DNA of 42,299 nucleotides from Planctomycetota bacterium (GCA_018814045.1 JAHJAR010000067.1:1-42299), one strand, 5' to 3'; shown: positions 33,161-41,848, counted from the first letter of the stretch. Program-made: numbers and translations. Notes: generated by a model not told the origin, from the sequence alone.

Positions 33161-33636
33161 GTGTGCAGCCGGAGACATTCGTGTTGGACGTGGACGGCGT
33201 GCTGACCACCGGCCAGTTCCTGTATTCGGAGGCCGGCAAGGTCTACAAGATCTTCGGCCCCCACGACGCCGATGGCCTACGCCTGCTGCGCGACCGGCTG
33301 CGCATCCAGTTCATCTCCGCCGACCGGCGCGGTTTCGCGATCACGAAGAGACGCATCGTCGAGGACATGGGCTACCCACTGCGGCTGGTCTCCGAAGACG
33401 AGCGGGTCGCCTTCTTCGAAAACGAAGTGGGCTACGAGCGCACCGCGTTCATGGGCGACGGCATCTTCGACGCGCCCCTGCTGAAACGCTGTCTTTATGG
33501 CATCGCCCCGCACAGCGCCCGCCCGGAAGCAAAGGCGGCGGCGGACTATGTCACGCCGTCGGCCGCCGGCTGTGGCGCCGTGCTGGATGCCTGTCTACGG
33601 ATCGAGGAGGTGTACTTTGGCGACCGTCGCGGCTGA
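33157..33636 (+). CDS. KdsC-like HAD phosphatase
   Basis: The 159-residue protein is a capless HAD-family phosphatase of the KdsC type. Motif I is DVDG (11-14, in FVLDVDGVLTTGQ), motif II the Ser in FISADRR, and motif IV GDGIFD (100-105). KdsC removes phosphate from 8-phospho-KDO; relatives in capsule loci act on other sugar or sialic-acid phosphates. The substrate here is probably the product of a neighbouring enzyme. The GTG start overlaps the Wzt stop as GTGA, and the end overlaps the next gene by 20 bases. All residues needed for phosphatase activity appear present. Sialate synthase or KDO synthase genes are absent from the window, which argues against the textbook KDO role. Confidence 0.85.
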   Translation: MSVQPETFVLDVDGVLTTGQFLYSEAGKVYKIFGPHDADGLRLLRDRLRIQFISADRRGFAITKRRIVEDMGYPLRLVSEDERVAFFENEVGYERTAFMGDGIFDAPLLKRCLYGIAPHSARPEAKAAADYVTPSAAGCGAVLDACLRIEEVYFGDRRG

Positions 33637-34708
33637 GCCAACCGCCGCCCTGGCCGGCGCACCGGCGGCAGTGCGGAAACAACCCGTGCAGATCACCAGT
33701 CGTCTCGGCCTCGGTCCGATGAGCCGCGAGGTGGTCGACAGCATCTGTGCCTACGCCCGCGAGACGCGGATTCAGTTGATGCTGATCGCGTCACGCAACC
33801 AGGTCGAATGCGCCGAGTTGGGCGGCGGGTACGTGGGCAGCCTGTCCTCTGAAGCGCTGGTCGAGCGTGTACGCCGATACTCTGGCGGGTACGTCGTCGT
33901 GTGCCGCGATCATTGTGGCCCCTACATGGCCGCGGGTGATGCGGGGCATGATCCCGAGGCGGCCTTGGCCCGTGCGGTCGTTAGCCTCAAGCGCGACATC
34001 GAGGCCGGCTTCGACCTCATCCACGTGGATTGCTGCCACCACCGGGGAGACGTCCGCGAGGCGACGGCCGCGCTCCTGGAAGAGGCTCAGGCGCACGCCG
34101 AGAGGTGCGGTCGCGCGCTACTGTTCGAGGTGGGCACCGAGGAAAACGTTGGCCAGGGCACGGATGTGAGGACGTTCGAGTCCGATCTGGCCTTCATCCT
34201 GGACCTGGTCCGCCCGGAGTTCGTGGTCGGGCAGACCGGCAGCCTGGTGAAGGAGACGTTCCAGGTGGGTTTCTTCGACTACGCGCGGACGCGGCGTCTG
34301 GTCGAGGTCGCTCACAGCTATGACGTGAAGTTCAAGGAGCACAACTCCGACTACCTGGAACCGGCTGACCTGCGATTGCGATCCCGGGCCGGGGTCGACG
34401 CGATCAACGTGGCCCCCGAACTCGGCGTGGCCCAGACGCGGGCCGTTGTGCGCCTGGCGCAACAACAGGGCTTGTTCGGCGAGTTGGATGCGTTTCTGCG
34501 GCGGGCCGCGGCTACGGGCAAGTGGCGCAAGTGGCAGTACGGCAGCCCGGATGTGCGCCGGCAAGGCCTGATCGCCGGGCACTACGCCTTCGGCACGGAC
34601 GAATATCGTGCGCTGACGGCGCGGTTGGGCAGAGTCGCCGACGTGCAGGCGGCCATCGCTGCCGAGATTGCCGCGATCATCGAGCGCTACGTGGGAGGCA
34701 TGCTGTGA
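33617..34708 (+). CDS. GatZ/KbaZ-like TIM-barrel protein (tagatose-bisphosphate aldolase accessory family)
   Basis: The 363-residue protein aligns by eye with GatZ/KbaZ, the non-catalytic subunits of class II tagatose-bisphosphate aldolase: IASRNQVECAELGGGYVG, VVCRDHCGPYM, AGFDLIHVDCCHHRGD, LLFEVGTEENVG, FVVGQTGSLVKE and KEHNSDYL. In bacteria those subunits stabilise GatY/KbaY, yet no GatY/KbaY partner is encoded in the window. Cysteines and histidines are unusually dense (VDCCHH, CRDH), so a metal-dependent catalytic role of its own is possible but unproven. I chose the TTG at 33617, with GAGGAGG 6 bases before it; it overlaps the HAD gene by 20 bases. The substrate is not readable from sequence. 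Confidence 0.8.
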   Translation: MATVAAEPTAALAGAPAAVRKQPVQITSRLGLGPMSREVVDSICAYARETRIQLMLIASRNQVECAELGGGYVGSLSSEALVERVRRYSGGYVVVCRDHCGPYMAAGDAGHDPEAALARAVVSLKRDIEAGFDLIHVDCCHHRGDVREATAALLEEAQAHAERCGRALLFEVGTEENVGQGTDVRTFESDLAFILDLVRPEFVVGQTGSLVKETFQVGFFDYARTRRLVEVAHSYDVKFKEHNSDYLEPADLRLRSRAGVDAINVAPELGVAQTRAVVRLAQQQGLFGELDAFLRRAAATGKWRKWQYGSPDVRRQGLIAGHYAFGTDEYRALTARLGRVADVQAAIAAEIAAIIERYVGGML

Positions 34709-36402
34709 AAGTGCTGATACCGACGGCGGGCATCGGCTCGCGTCTCGGCGGACTGACGGCGCATTACAACAAAGCTCTGTTGCCGATCGGCAAGCGGCCC
34801 GTCATCTCGCACATTATCGACTGGTATCCGGTGGGTACCGAGTTCATCGTCGCTCTGGGATACAAAGGCGACTACATCCGCCAGTTCCTCGAGCTGGCCT
34901 ATCCCTCCACCGAGTTCTGCTTTGTGGACATAGACAACTTCGATGGCCCGGGGTCGGGGCTGGGCTACACGCTGCGCCTTTGCCGGCCGTACCTGGACGA
35001 CGAGTTCGTCTTCCACGCCAATGACACGATCATCGTCGACAAGCACGTCAAGTTCCCGCTGCTGCACGACACGATGTTCCTGCACCGCGGCAGTCCCGAT
35101 CCCAAGCGCTACCGCACGGCAGCGTGTGACGAGGCGACCGGACGCGTGCTGCACGTCTACGATAAGACCGAGGGGCGCCTGGAAGGCGTCTCCGATTATG
35201 TGGGCGTGGCGTACATCAAGGACTGCGCCGCGTTCGGAGCCTACCTGGACGCCATGCCGGTGGAGATCGGCGAGTCCGCGTACTTCATGCGCCGGACCGA
35301 CGATGACCTGCGCGCCCAGTTCATCGAGGGCTGGTACGATATCGGCAACGTGGAGCAGTATCGCGCCGCGCTGCGTGACCTGGCGGATTTCAACAACCTG
35401 AACAAGCCCGATGAGGCGATCTACTTCCGCAAGTCGAAGGTCTTCAAGTTCTCTACGGACAGCGAGTTCATCCGCAAACGCGTGGAGCGGGCGGTGCATC
35501 TGGAGGGTTGCGTGCCCGAGGTGGCCGCCACCACCAGGAATTTCTACGTCTATGGCTATGTCCCGGGCGAGGTGCTGGCGAACAAGGCGTCGGTGCTAAG
35601 CGATTTCGAAGCCCTGCTGGAATGGTGCCTGCGGACGATCTGGCGCCCGATTCGCCTGCGGCAGAGCGAGTACCACGCCTTCGAGAACACCTGCTTCCAG
35701 TTCTACTACGACAAGACCATGGACCGCGTCGACGCCTTCTACAGCCGCTACAACTGCCAAGACGCGGCCGAGAGCATCAACGGCATACGCGCGCCCGAGT
35801 TGACCCGCATGGTCGAAATGGTCGATTGGGCCGACCTGAAACACGGCATCCCGGTGCTCTTCCACGGTGACCTGCATCTCGAGAACATCGTCAGGAGCGA
35901 GGGCGGCTTTGTACTACTGGATTGGCGGCAGGGTTTCGGCGACGAGTTGCGTTACGGCGACATCTACTACGATCTGGCAAAGCTGCTGCACGGGTTGATC
36001 GTCAATCACGACATCATCCGCAATGAGCAGTTCATCGTTGAAGCCGATGGCGACCGCGTCGTCTTTGACTTCCACCGCAAGCACCGGCTGATCGAATGTG
36101 AGCGCTACCTGCGGCTCTTCGTCGAGAATCAGGACCTGAGCTGGCGCAAGGTCTCGACGCTGGCCGGGTTGATCTTTCTGAATATCGCCGCCTTGCACCA
36201 CCACCCCTATTCCCACCTGCTGTACTACCTCGGCAAGTCCATGCTCTGGCAGGGCATCAACAGCGGTCAGGTCGGCGAAGCGGAGGAACTGGTGGTGACC
36301 ACGCCCGGCGGCTGGGTCCCGGGAGTACGCGAAGTTTCCGACGACGAGCGCGCCGGCAACTGGCGCGTGGGAAAGGTTCTGGCGCATGAACATACGGCAT
36401 GA
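34705..36402 (+). CDS. Fusion of sugar nucleotidyltransferase and APH-like kinase
   Basis: The 565-residue protein joins two enzymes. Residues 1-230 are a nucleotidyltransferase with the Gly-rich loop AGIGSRL (8-14) and NKALLPIGKRP (22-32), then HANDTIIVD and a WYDIGNVEQY ending. Residues about 270-550 are an APH/choline-kinase-like domain with LFHGDLHLENIV (His-Gly-Asp near 387) and LLDWRQGFGDEL. Such a pair could phosphorylate a small molecule and then attach CMP or another nucleotide, as LicA and LicC do for choline in separate proteins. The nucleotide and substrate are unknown. The GTG start overlaps the upstream TGA as GTGA, with GGGAGG 7 bases before it. The next gene overlaps its end by 17 bases. 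Confidence 0.85.
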   Translation: MKVLIPTAGIGSRLGGLTAHYNKALLPIGKRPVISHIIDWYPVGTEFIVALGYKGDYIRQFLELAYPSTEFCFVDIDNFDGPGSGLGYTLRLCRPYLDDEFVFHANDTIIVDKHVKFPLLHDTMFLHRGSPDPKRYRTAACDEATGRVLHVYDKTEGRLEGVSDYVGVAYIKDCAAFGAYLDAMPVEIGESAYFMRRTDDDLRAQFIEGWYDIGNVEQYRAALRDLADFNNLNKPDEAIYFRKSKVFKFSTDSEFIRKRVERAVHLEGCVPEVAATTRNFYVYGYVPGEVLANKASVLSDFEALLEWCLRTIWRPIRLRQSEYHAFENTCFQFYYDKTMDRVDAFYSRYNCQDAAESINGIRAPELTRMVEMVDWADLKHGIPVLFHGDLHLENIVRSEGGFVLLDWRQGFGDELRYGDIYYDLAKLLHGLIVNHDIIRNEQFIVEADGDRVVFDFHRKHRLIECERYLRLFVENQDLSWRKVSTLAGLIFLNIAALHHHPYSHLLYYLGKSMLWQGINSGQVGEAEELVVTTPGGWVPGVREVSDDERAGNWRVGKVLAHEHTA

Positions 36403-37546
36403 GCCGCGTGTACCGAGGTCTGCCGCGCGGCCCTGTTCATCCTGCGAGATGACTCTGACCGCCCCAGTTGCGGCACTGGAAGATGTGCCCGCTCTGTTGG
36501 GTTGCTCGCAGCGCGCCGACCGGACTACCGATCAATTCGTCAGCTTCAACGTATATGCGTGCCCGCACTGCGGACTGGTTCAGACCGATGCCGGCTTCGA
36601 CGTCGAAACCTACGAGATTGTGCATTCGCACGCGGTCGGCGGCGTCTGGGAGGAACATCGCCGGCAGTTGGCCGATTTCACACGCGAACAGCTTGGGATG
36701 CGACTGGATCGGCTCGAACGCGTCCTGGAGATCGGCCCCTCCGTCAACCCGGTCGCCCGCGAGATCGGGTTCACGCGTGCAAGCGTGCAATACGTCGATG
36801 CCATGCCGAAAGCCCCGTTTGACCTGGGGTCGCGCGAGGAGTACGTCTGCGGCGTGTTTCCGGCCGCAGCCCTGAAGCGGCCTTGCGATCTGGTGTTGGC
36901 TTCGCACATCGCCGAACACGCTGAGAGCCTGGCCGCGTTTGTGCACGGCGTCGCCGCCCATTTGAAGGACGGCGGGTTGGCAATTCTGAGCATCCCGGAC
37001 TTCCAGGAATGGCTGGAGCGCCGCTACTGGAACGCGATCACCTCAGAGCATTTGAACTACCCCCTGAGCGAGCAGGTCGACGAGTTGTGCGAGCGGCTCG
37101 GCCTGACCGCGCAGCATCACCGCTTTCGCGGCCACTCGCTCTTCATGGCTCTGCGTCACAGGGCAGGCCAAAAACCGCTAGTCCATCAGCGCGTAGATAC
37201 GCGTGCTTTGGTGATCGGCTGGGTGCAGGACATCAACGCGACGGTAGCGCGTATGGAAGCGGCGTTGAGTCGTTCGACGCAGAGTGTGGTCGTGACCGGC
37301 GCCAGCCACTTGGCGCAGTACCTGACCATGATGTCGCCGCAAGTGGGACAGCGGGCGCAGTTCGTAGTGGACAACGCCACCAGCAAGCATGGCCAGCGGC
37401 TGTACGGAACCGACCTGCGCGTGCGGGCCTTCGAGGCCCTGAGTGCACTGCCCGAACCGCTGGTGATCGTCCCGCCTTCGCCTTATCAGCAGGAGATGGC
37501 CGAGCAGGTACGCGGCTTGAACCAGCACGCAGTGGTGGTGGCCTGA
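36386..37546 (+). CDS. Sugar C-methyltransferase with zinc-binding N-terminus
   Basis: The 386-residue protein has the three-part layout of NDP-sugar C-methyltransferases. An N-terminal zinc site comes from CSSC (17-20) and CPHC (about 59-62, in ACPHCGLVQTD). The SAM-binding domain shows VLEIGPSVNPVAREIGF, and VLASHIAEHAESLAAFVHGV. The C-terminal domain includes GHSLFMALRHR, VVTGASHLAQYL and FVVDNATSKHGQRLYGTDLRV. Family members methylate a keto-sugar carbon of a nucleotide-linked sugar, so the cassette may make a branched deoxy sugar. No clear ribosome site precedes the ATG at 36386, which overlaps the upstream gene by 17 bases. Confidence 0.82.
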   Translation: MNIRHEPRVPRSAARPCSSCEMTLTAPVAALEDVPALLGCSQRADRTTDQFVSFNVYACPHCGLVQTDAGFDVETYEIVHSHAVGGVWEEHRRQLADFTREQLGMRLDRLERVLEIGPSVNPVAREIGFTRASVQYVDAMPKAPFDLGSREEYVCGVFPAAALKRPCDLVLASHIAEHAESLAAFVHGVAAHLKDGGLAILSIPDFQEWLERRYWNAITSEHLNYPLSEQVDELCERLGLTAQHHRFRGHSLFMALRHRAGQKPLVHQRVDTRALVIGWVQDINATVARMEAALSRSTQSVVVTGASHLAQYLTMMSPQVGQRAQFVVDNATSKHGQRLYGTDLRVRAFEALSALPEPLVIVPPSPYQQEMAEQVRGLNQHAVVVA

Positions 37547-37568
37547 GCAGCGCGCAGGGAGAAGCGGC

Positions 37569-38495
37569 GTGGCCCGAACGATGATCGCCATACCGGCGTA
37601 CAACTGCGAAGACGCGATTCGGGCATCACTCGAGAGTTGCCTGGCCCAAACCAGGCCGACAGAGGTATTCGTGGTGGACAATTGCTCCACCGATCGCACG
37701 CGCGAAGTCGTGGCCGAGTTCGCCGAACGCGGCCCGTTGGTGCGCCTCTGCCGGAACGAAAAGAACCTAGGGCGCGTGGGCAACTGGAATCGCTGTCTCG
37801 AGCTGCTGCGGGAGAGCGAGTACGAGTACATCAAGTTCCTGTTCTCGGGCGATACGCTCAAGCCGCAGTGCATCGAGCGGGTCGAATGCGTCGTGGAGCG
37901 CTACCCGGATGTTGGTGCGGTGTTCTGGCCGTACGAATTCTGTCGCGGCAGCCAATACGAGGTCTTTCGCCACTACCAGCATTCCTGCTACCTGCCGCCC
38001 GAGGAAATCAACGAGCTCAACATCGCCGAGGGTGGGCGGTTGGGGGCGATCGTGTGCAACGTCTACTCGCGCGCGGCGATCGGCGATACCGCGTTCAACG
38101 AGGCATTTGTAGGCAAGGCCGACTTCGACTACCGCGTGCTGCGCAAGCACGGCGCGTACTACCTCAACGAGGTGCTCAGCTCGTTTCACGTCGAACATCA
38201 CGGGACGTTTGAGTCGGCCCTGAACAACTACTGCGTGAATATCGAGGCCTCGTTCAACCGCTGCTGCGCGCTGGAGCGCTGCCAGGCGGATTTGACGCCG
38301 GAGAAGCACGCCGAGCTGCGCGCGAAGATCATTGCCGACACGTTCCGGGAGAACCTGGACTTGTTGAGCACGCGGCAACTGATGTCGTTGACGCGGCGGG
38401 TGGGCCGGACGCTGGCCCGGCGGCTGCGCGAGCGCGGCCGAGTGGCCCCGCCGGGGCGCGCCCGGCAACGTCCGGCTGGCGTGGGAACGCGCTAA
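37569..38495 (+). CDS. Glycosyltransferase, GT2 family
   Basis: The 308-residue GT-A enzyme starts MARTMIAIPAYNCEDAIRAS and has VFVVDNCSTDRTREVVAEF, CRNEKNLGRVGNWNRCLELL and IKFLFSGDTLKP (the metal-binding Asp in a shortened loop). Its acceptor domain includes GKADFDYRVLRKHGAYYLNE and SFHVEHHG. It probably transfers the sugar made by the upstream cassette, because it follows the C-methyltransferase by 22 bases. A GGGAG ribosome site lies 7 bases before the GTG start. The C-terminal 50 residues are Arg-rich and lack known motifs. It is the last gene of the plus-strand transporter operon. Confidence 0.87.
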   Translation: MARTMIAIPAYNCEDAIRASLESCLAQTRPTEVFVVDNCSTDRTREVVAEFAERGPLVRLCRNEKNLGRVGNWNRCLELLRESEYEYIKFLFSGDTLKPQCIERVECVVERYPDVGAVFWPYEFCRGSQYEVFRHYQHSCYLPPEEINELNIAEGGRLGAIVCNVYSRAAIGDTAFNEAFVGKADFDYRVLRKHGAYYLNEVLSSFHVEHHGTFESALNNYCVNIEASFNRCCALERCQADLTPEKHAELRAKIIADTFRENLDLLSTRQLMSLTRRVGRTLARRLRERGRVAPPGRARQRPAGVGTR

Positions 38496-38500
38496 GAACT

Positions 38501-38660
38501 GAAACCTATCCCGGGTGGGACCGGCGTCTCGCCGGTCGCTGGCAACAGCGCCTGACAGAGCTTCAGACTGGAGTTCGGCGGCGAGTTTGCGCGAGCGGAG
38601 TGGTTGGCGCTGGCCACCGCTCCCTTACGGTCGCGGCTCGGGTTTGTTGCGGTCGCGGCT
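38501..38660. repeat. Composite repeat: hairpin plus ACCGCTCCCT element (copy D)
   Basis: A GAAACCTATCCC start (38501-38512) resembles the left arm of the nested palindromes. A perfect 8-bp hairpin, GACCGGCG-TCT-CGCCGGTC, follows at 38519-38537, then the 26-base core ACCGCTCCCTTACGG...GCGGCTCGG at 38616-38641, and a partial copy, CGGTCGCGGCT, at 38650-38660. The right arm is not recognised. It occupies most of the gap between the convergent GT2 and sugar-transferase genes. Confidence 0.7.
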
Positions 38661-38747
38661 GCTCCGTGAATTCGGATCCTCATCCCCCGTGGGTGCGACG
38701 CAAGCCCCATGAAGACTCTGGTGTGGCAGGGTCGCGGCGCGGGTTTG

Positions 38748-40271
38748 CTAGCGCGAGCCGAGCACGAATGTGCCGACAGTGCGGATCAGCACCGCCACGT
38801 CAAAGTCGATCGAGCGGTGCTTGAGGTAGTACAGGTCGAAGCAGAGCTTGCGGTGGGCATCGCTGATACTGGCCCCATAGCCCCGATGAATCTGGGCCCA
38901 GCCGGTCAGACCGGGTTTGATAAGATGCCGCTGGCTGTAGTGTGGCAGTACCTGGGCCAGTTGCTCGACGAACTCCGGTCGCTCGGGCCGCGGGCCGACG
39001 ATCGCCATCTCCCCCATCAGGATGTTCCACAACTGCGGCAGCTCGTCCAGCCGGCTCTTGCGCAGGAAGCGGCCGGTGCGGGTCACGCGCGTGTCGTTCT
39101 GCGCGGCCCAGCGCGCGCCGTCGCGCTCGGCGTCGAGGCGCATGGTGCGGAACTTGTACATCATGAAGTGTCGCCCGTGCAGCCCCACCCGCGTCTGCTT
39201 GAAGATCGCCGGCCCGGGGTCATCGAGCCGGATCGCTAGTGCGATCAGGGGCCAGAATGGCAGCGTCAACGCCAGGCCGATGACAGAAACGGCGATGTCG
39301 AAGATCCGTTTGACCGCCTCGTAGCTGCCGCCGGTCTGCACATCGGCGAGCAGGAACCACTGCGCGGTGATGTTTTCCGCCGGCACCTCGCCCAGGAGCT
39401 TCTCGACGAACGTGGGCTGGTCAGTGACTCGGCAGCGCTTTTCGAGGCAGGCCAGGACGGCTTCGCCTACGGCCGCGTCGGAAGTCAGCTCGGCGTCGAC
39501 GATCGCGTCGTCGATCGGGTACTCCGCGAGTACCCGGTCGATCTCGGCCGTGGAACCTAGTCGGGGGCAGATGCGCGCAAAGTCCACGTCCGTATGGATC
39601 GCGCGCTGCGATTCGGTGTCGATGGGCGGTTGCGGAGATACGCTCGGTTGTTTAGCCGACTGCGGAGGGACCACGTGGCCCACGATACGGTAGTGCCGTT
39701 GGTGCGGGTCGGCCAGTAGCGCCGCAACCTTGCGCACCGAGTCCCCGGCGCCGATGCCGAGCACGTGTACCGGACTGCTCGTGATGATTTCGTGCGCAAT
39801 GATCCGTAACGGCATCCCGACGCCGAGACAGGTGAGCACGACAAAGAAGCCGAGCCAGCGGCTAACTTCGGCGTAGAAGAAGACGGACATGCAGGCGTAG
39901 GCCAGTGTAACGCCCACCCCGAGCGTCATGCAGGAGCGTACGATAATGCGGCTGCGGGCCCGCAACGTGTGCTGCTCATAAAGTCCGAAGATGATCCCGG
40001 CCACAGTCGTGCAGGCCGAGAAGGCTGCCCAACTCAACCAGGGACTGACCACCCACTGGTACGCTGTGTTGCCCTGGATCAGCAGGCGATGGGTCAGATA
40101 AACAGCGATCGTGACTAGTGCCAAATCGGCATAGGCCCAGGTCGTCGGCGAGAGGTGGCGCAAGGCACGGGCCAGCCGGACGCCGTTGCGAGCCCGTCTG
40201 GCGACGGTGGGGGTGCCGCGGGGGATTCCGGCGGCTACGTCGGTTGCTGTGATCGAGGCGCCTTCTGACAC
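38748..40271 (-). CDS. Polyprenyl-phosphate sugar-1-phosphate transferase (WbaP/EpsB type)
   Basis: The 507-residue inner-membrane enzyme starts glycan synthesis by moving a sugar-1-phosphate from a nucleotide sugar onto undecaprenyl phosphate. The N-terminal 150 residues hold about four TM segments (AYADLALVTIAVYLTHRLL first) and are followed by a CoA-binding-like domain (VLGIGAGDSVRKVAALL). The catalytic C-terminus has a TM region near residue 320, then IFKQTRVGLHGRHFMMYKFRTM, LRKSRLDELPQLWNILMGEM, IVGPRPERPEF and HLIKPGLTGWAQIHRGYG. Sugar specificity is not readable. It starts at GTG with a weak ribosome site and is transcribed toward the plus-strand glycosyltransferase. It belongs to the type that accompanies exosortase loci. 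Confidence 0.92.
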   Translation of the reverse strand: MSEGASITATDVAAGIPRGTPTVARRARNGVRLARALRHLSPTTWAYADLALVTIAVYLTHRLLIQGNTAYQWVVSPWLSWAAFSACTTVAGIIFGLYEQHTLRARSRIIVRSCMTLGVGVTLAYACMSVFFYAEVSRWLGFFVVLTCLGVGMPLRIIAHEIITSSPVHVLGIGAGDSVRKVAALLADPHQRHYRIVGHVVPPQSAKQPSVSPQPPIDTESQRAIHTDVDFARICPRLGSTAEIDRVLAEYPIDDAIVDAELTSDAAVGEAVLACLEKRCRVTDQPTFVEKLLGEVPAENITAQWFLLADVQTGGSYEAVKRIFDIAVSVIGLALTLPFWPLIALAIRLDDPGPAIFKQTRVGLHGRHFMMYKFRTMRLDAERDGARWAAQNDTRVTRTGRFLRKSRLDELPQLWNILMGEMAIVGPRPERPEFVEQLAQVLPHYSQRHLIKPGLTGWAQIHRGYGASISDAHRKLCFDLYYLKHRSIDFDVAVLIRTVGTFVLGSR

Positions 40272-40438
40272 TGTTCACTCAGGTCCGCAAAAAAGACACT
40301 GGAAGCATCGGCTTCCGCGCGGCGCGCCATGAATTCGCCCGCCGCGCATTTCGAGAGTGCTCAATAATCATGTCGCCCCCGCGCCATCCCGATAAAAGGA
40401 CAAACAGACACTGTGTGAACTGACCGCGGAGTACGCCG

Positions 40439-41185
40439 ATGCGCTACCCTCTGTTTTGCGTACTGAGCCTGGTGCTGGTGGCGTGGATGGGAGCGGGTTG
40501 TTCGAGCCCGGAGCCGGTGACCTACCAGCCACGCATCGAGCTCGATGACCTGACGGCGGGCCTGACAGTGCCCGATAACGACTACTGCCTCCTGAAGTCC
40601 GACCCGACGCAGGGACGTTTCGCCTGTAGCCTGGCGATCGCCGAGTTCGCGCCCGTCGGGGGAGAGGACTCGCGCGAACTCGCCCTGGTTCCCATGAAAA
40701 CCAATCAGGAGGCGTATTGGGCGGACCAGTTACGCGGCCTCCCGGGCGTGCGCGACGCTCTGTTCCTGTCTCCATTCGACGTACGGGCGGCGGGTCCCGG
40801 GCTCGAGGGCCTGTGTGCTTCTGCCGGCGGATTGGACGCCTCACTGCTGTTGGCCTACGCCCCCAGCCGGTTCGGCCCCAACGCCGCCCAGGTGGTGGGT
40901 GTGCTCTACGACGTTGAGGAGCGTGTCGCTTTGGCGACGCTGCACGCCTCAGCCCGGTTCATCGAGGAGGAAGAAGGCGAGGAGATTGCCCAGGACAACA
41001 AGCCCGGCGACCACCGTGACACGGACGCGGCCTATCAGGCGGGACGCGCGTTCGAGCGGCATGCCATGGTGTGTCTCCAGGAGTTGATGAGCTACGACAC
41101 GCCGCCGCCCACCACGCAGCCGCATCAGTGGGAGACGCCGCGCGAGGATCGTTGGTGGGTACCGCGGGTGATCAGGCGACCGTAG
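40439..41185 (+). CDS. Lipoprotein of unknown function
   Basis: The 248-residue product has a signal peptide ending in a lipobox, Trp-Met-Gly-Ala-Gly-Cys (Cys at 21), so it is a membrane-anchored lipoprotein. The rest is soluble, with alternating acidic and hydrophobic stretches (IEEEEGEEIAQDNKPGD near 178-195) and no motif I recognise. A GGAG site lies 8 bases before the ATG. It is not clearly linked to the glycan genes: the sugar transferase gene is divergent and the GNAT gene converges on its end with 13 bases between them. The C-terminus is Pro/Thr/Trp-rich. Confidence 0.8.
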   Translation: MRYPLFCVLSLVLVAWMGAGCSSPEPVTYQPRIELDDLTAGLTVPDNDYCLLKSDPTQGRFACSLAIAEFAPVGGEDSRELALVPMKTNQEAYWADQLRGLPGVRDALFLSPFDVRAAGPGLEGLCASAGGLDASLLLAYAPSRFGPNAAQVVGVLYDVEERVALATLHASARFIEEEEGEEIAQDNKPGDHRDTDAAYQAGRAFERHAMVCLQELMSYDTPPPTTQPHQWETPREDRWWVPRVIRRP

Positions 41186-41198
41186 CGGCGGCGGGGGT

Positions 41199-41726
41199 CT
41201 AGCCCGCCGTTGCCAGCATGCGCAGCAGGCGCTGCCGGCTTGGGCGGGCCGGAAAGCGGTGGTACTCATAACCGTCTTCGCGCATGCCCGCCGCGCGGTA
41301 GCACTTCACTGCGGCCGTGTTCGCAGGAAAGACCACCAGCGTCACACGTCGGGCCGCGAGGTTTCGAAACGCCTCGGCCAGCAACAAGCGCGTCAGTGCC
41401 GTGCCCAGGCTGCGACCGCGGCAGGCCGGATCGATGATCAGGTGGCCCAGCCAGTATTCACCCCGTTCTGAGTTGAGCACGTTCAGTTCGCCGTAGCCCA
41501 CGAACGTGTCGTCGGGCAGCTCGTGCAGACTGAACGGCCGGCGCCCCGCAACAACCCATTGGCGGACTTTCTCGGCGGTCAGCGGGGACGTGGTCCGCGG
41601 CGCCAGCCAGTACATCTCCTCGTCCGTCCGCACCCATGTAGCCACCCGCTCCGCCTGTTCGAGCCGGAACGCGCCCAGCCGGGCACGTGTACGGATCTGC
41701 TTCCTCTCTTTGGGGTTGGCGGCCAT
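41199..41726 (-). CDS. GNAT-family N-acetyltransferase
   Basis: The 175-residue protein has the GNAT fold: YWLGHLIIDPACRGRSLGTALTRLLL contains the acetyl-CoA loop R-G-x-x-(L)-G-T (about 91-104), followed by TLVVFPANTAAVKCYRAAGM, typical of motif B. It resembles RimJ/RimL-like or general small-molecule acetyltransferases; the acceptor is unknown. I chose the ATG at 41726, which gives the usual length; the longer ATG at 41765 adds 13 residues and neither has a clear ribosome site. It ends 13 bases from the lipoprotein gene and is divergent from the following methyltransferase. Confidence 0.75.
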   Translation of the reverse strand: MAANPKERKQIRTRARLGAFRLEQAERVATWVRTDEEMYWLAPRTTSPLTAEKVRQWVVAGRRPFSLHELPDDTFVGYGELNVLNSERGEYWLGHLIIDPACRGRSLGTALTRLLLAEAFRNLAARRVTLVVFPANTAAVKCYRAAGMREDGYEYHRFPARPSRQRLLRMLATAG

Positions 41727-41848
41727 AGGTGTCCATTCAGTTGCCCGCGGACCCGGCACGCCCATAATGGGCTCGGATCGGTCTGGTGACAGCTTGAGCC
41801 GCCCCGGACCTCTATATGGATAATAACCAGGCCGTCGGCGGGTGTCAC

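Noticed and set aside
33157..33636. Assigning the HAD protein as KdsC of KDO synthesis
   Set aside because: No kdsA, kdsB or kdsD-like gene is nearby, and the context points to a different sugar pathway.
1961..38660. Dispersed ACCGCTCCCT repeats as a CRISPR array
   Set aside because: Copies are many kilobases apart, without regular spacers and without cas genes.
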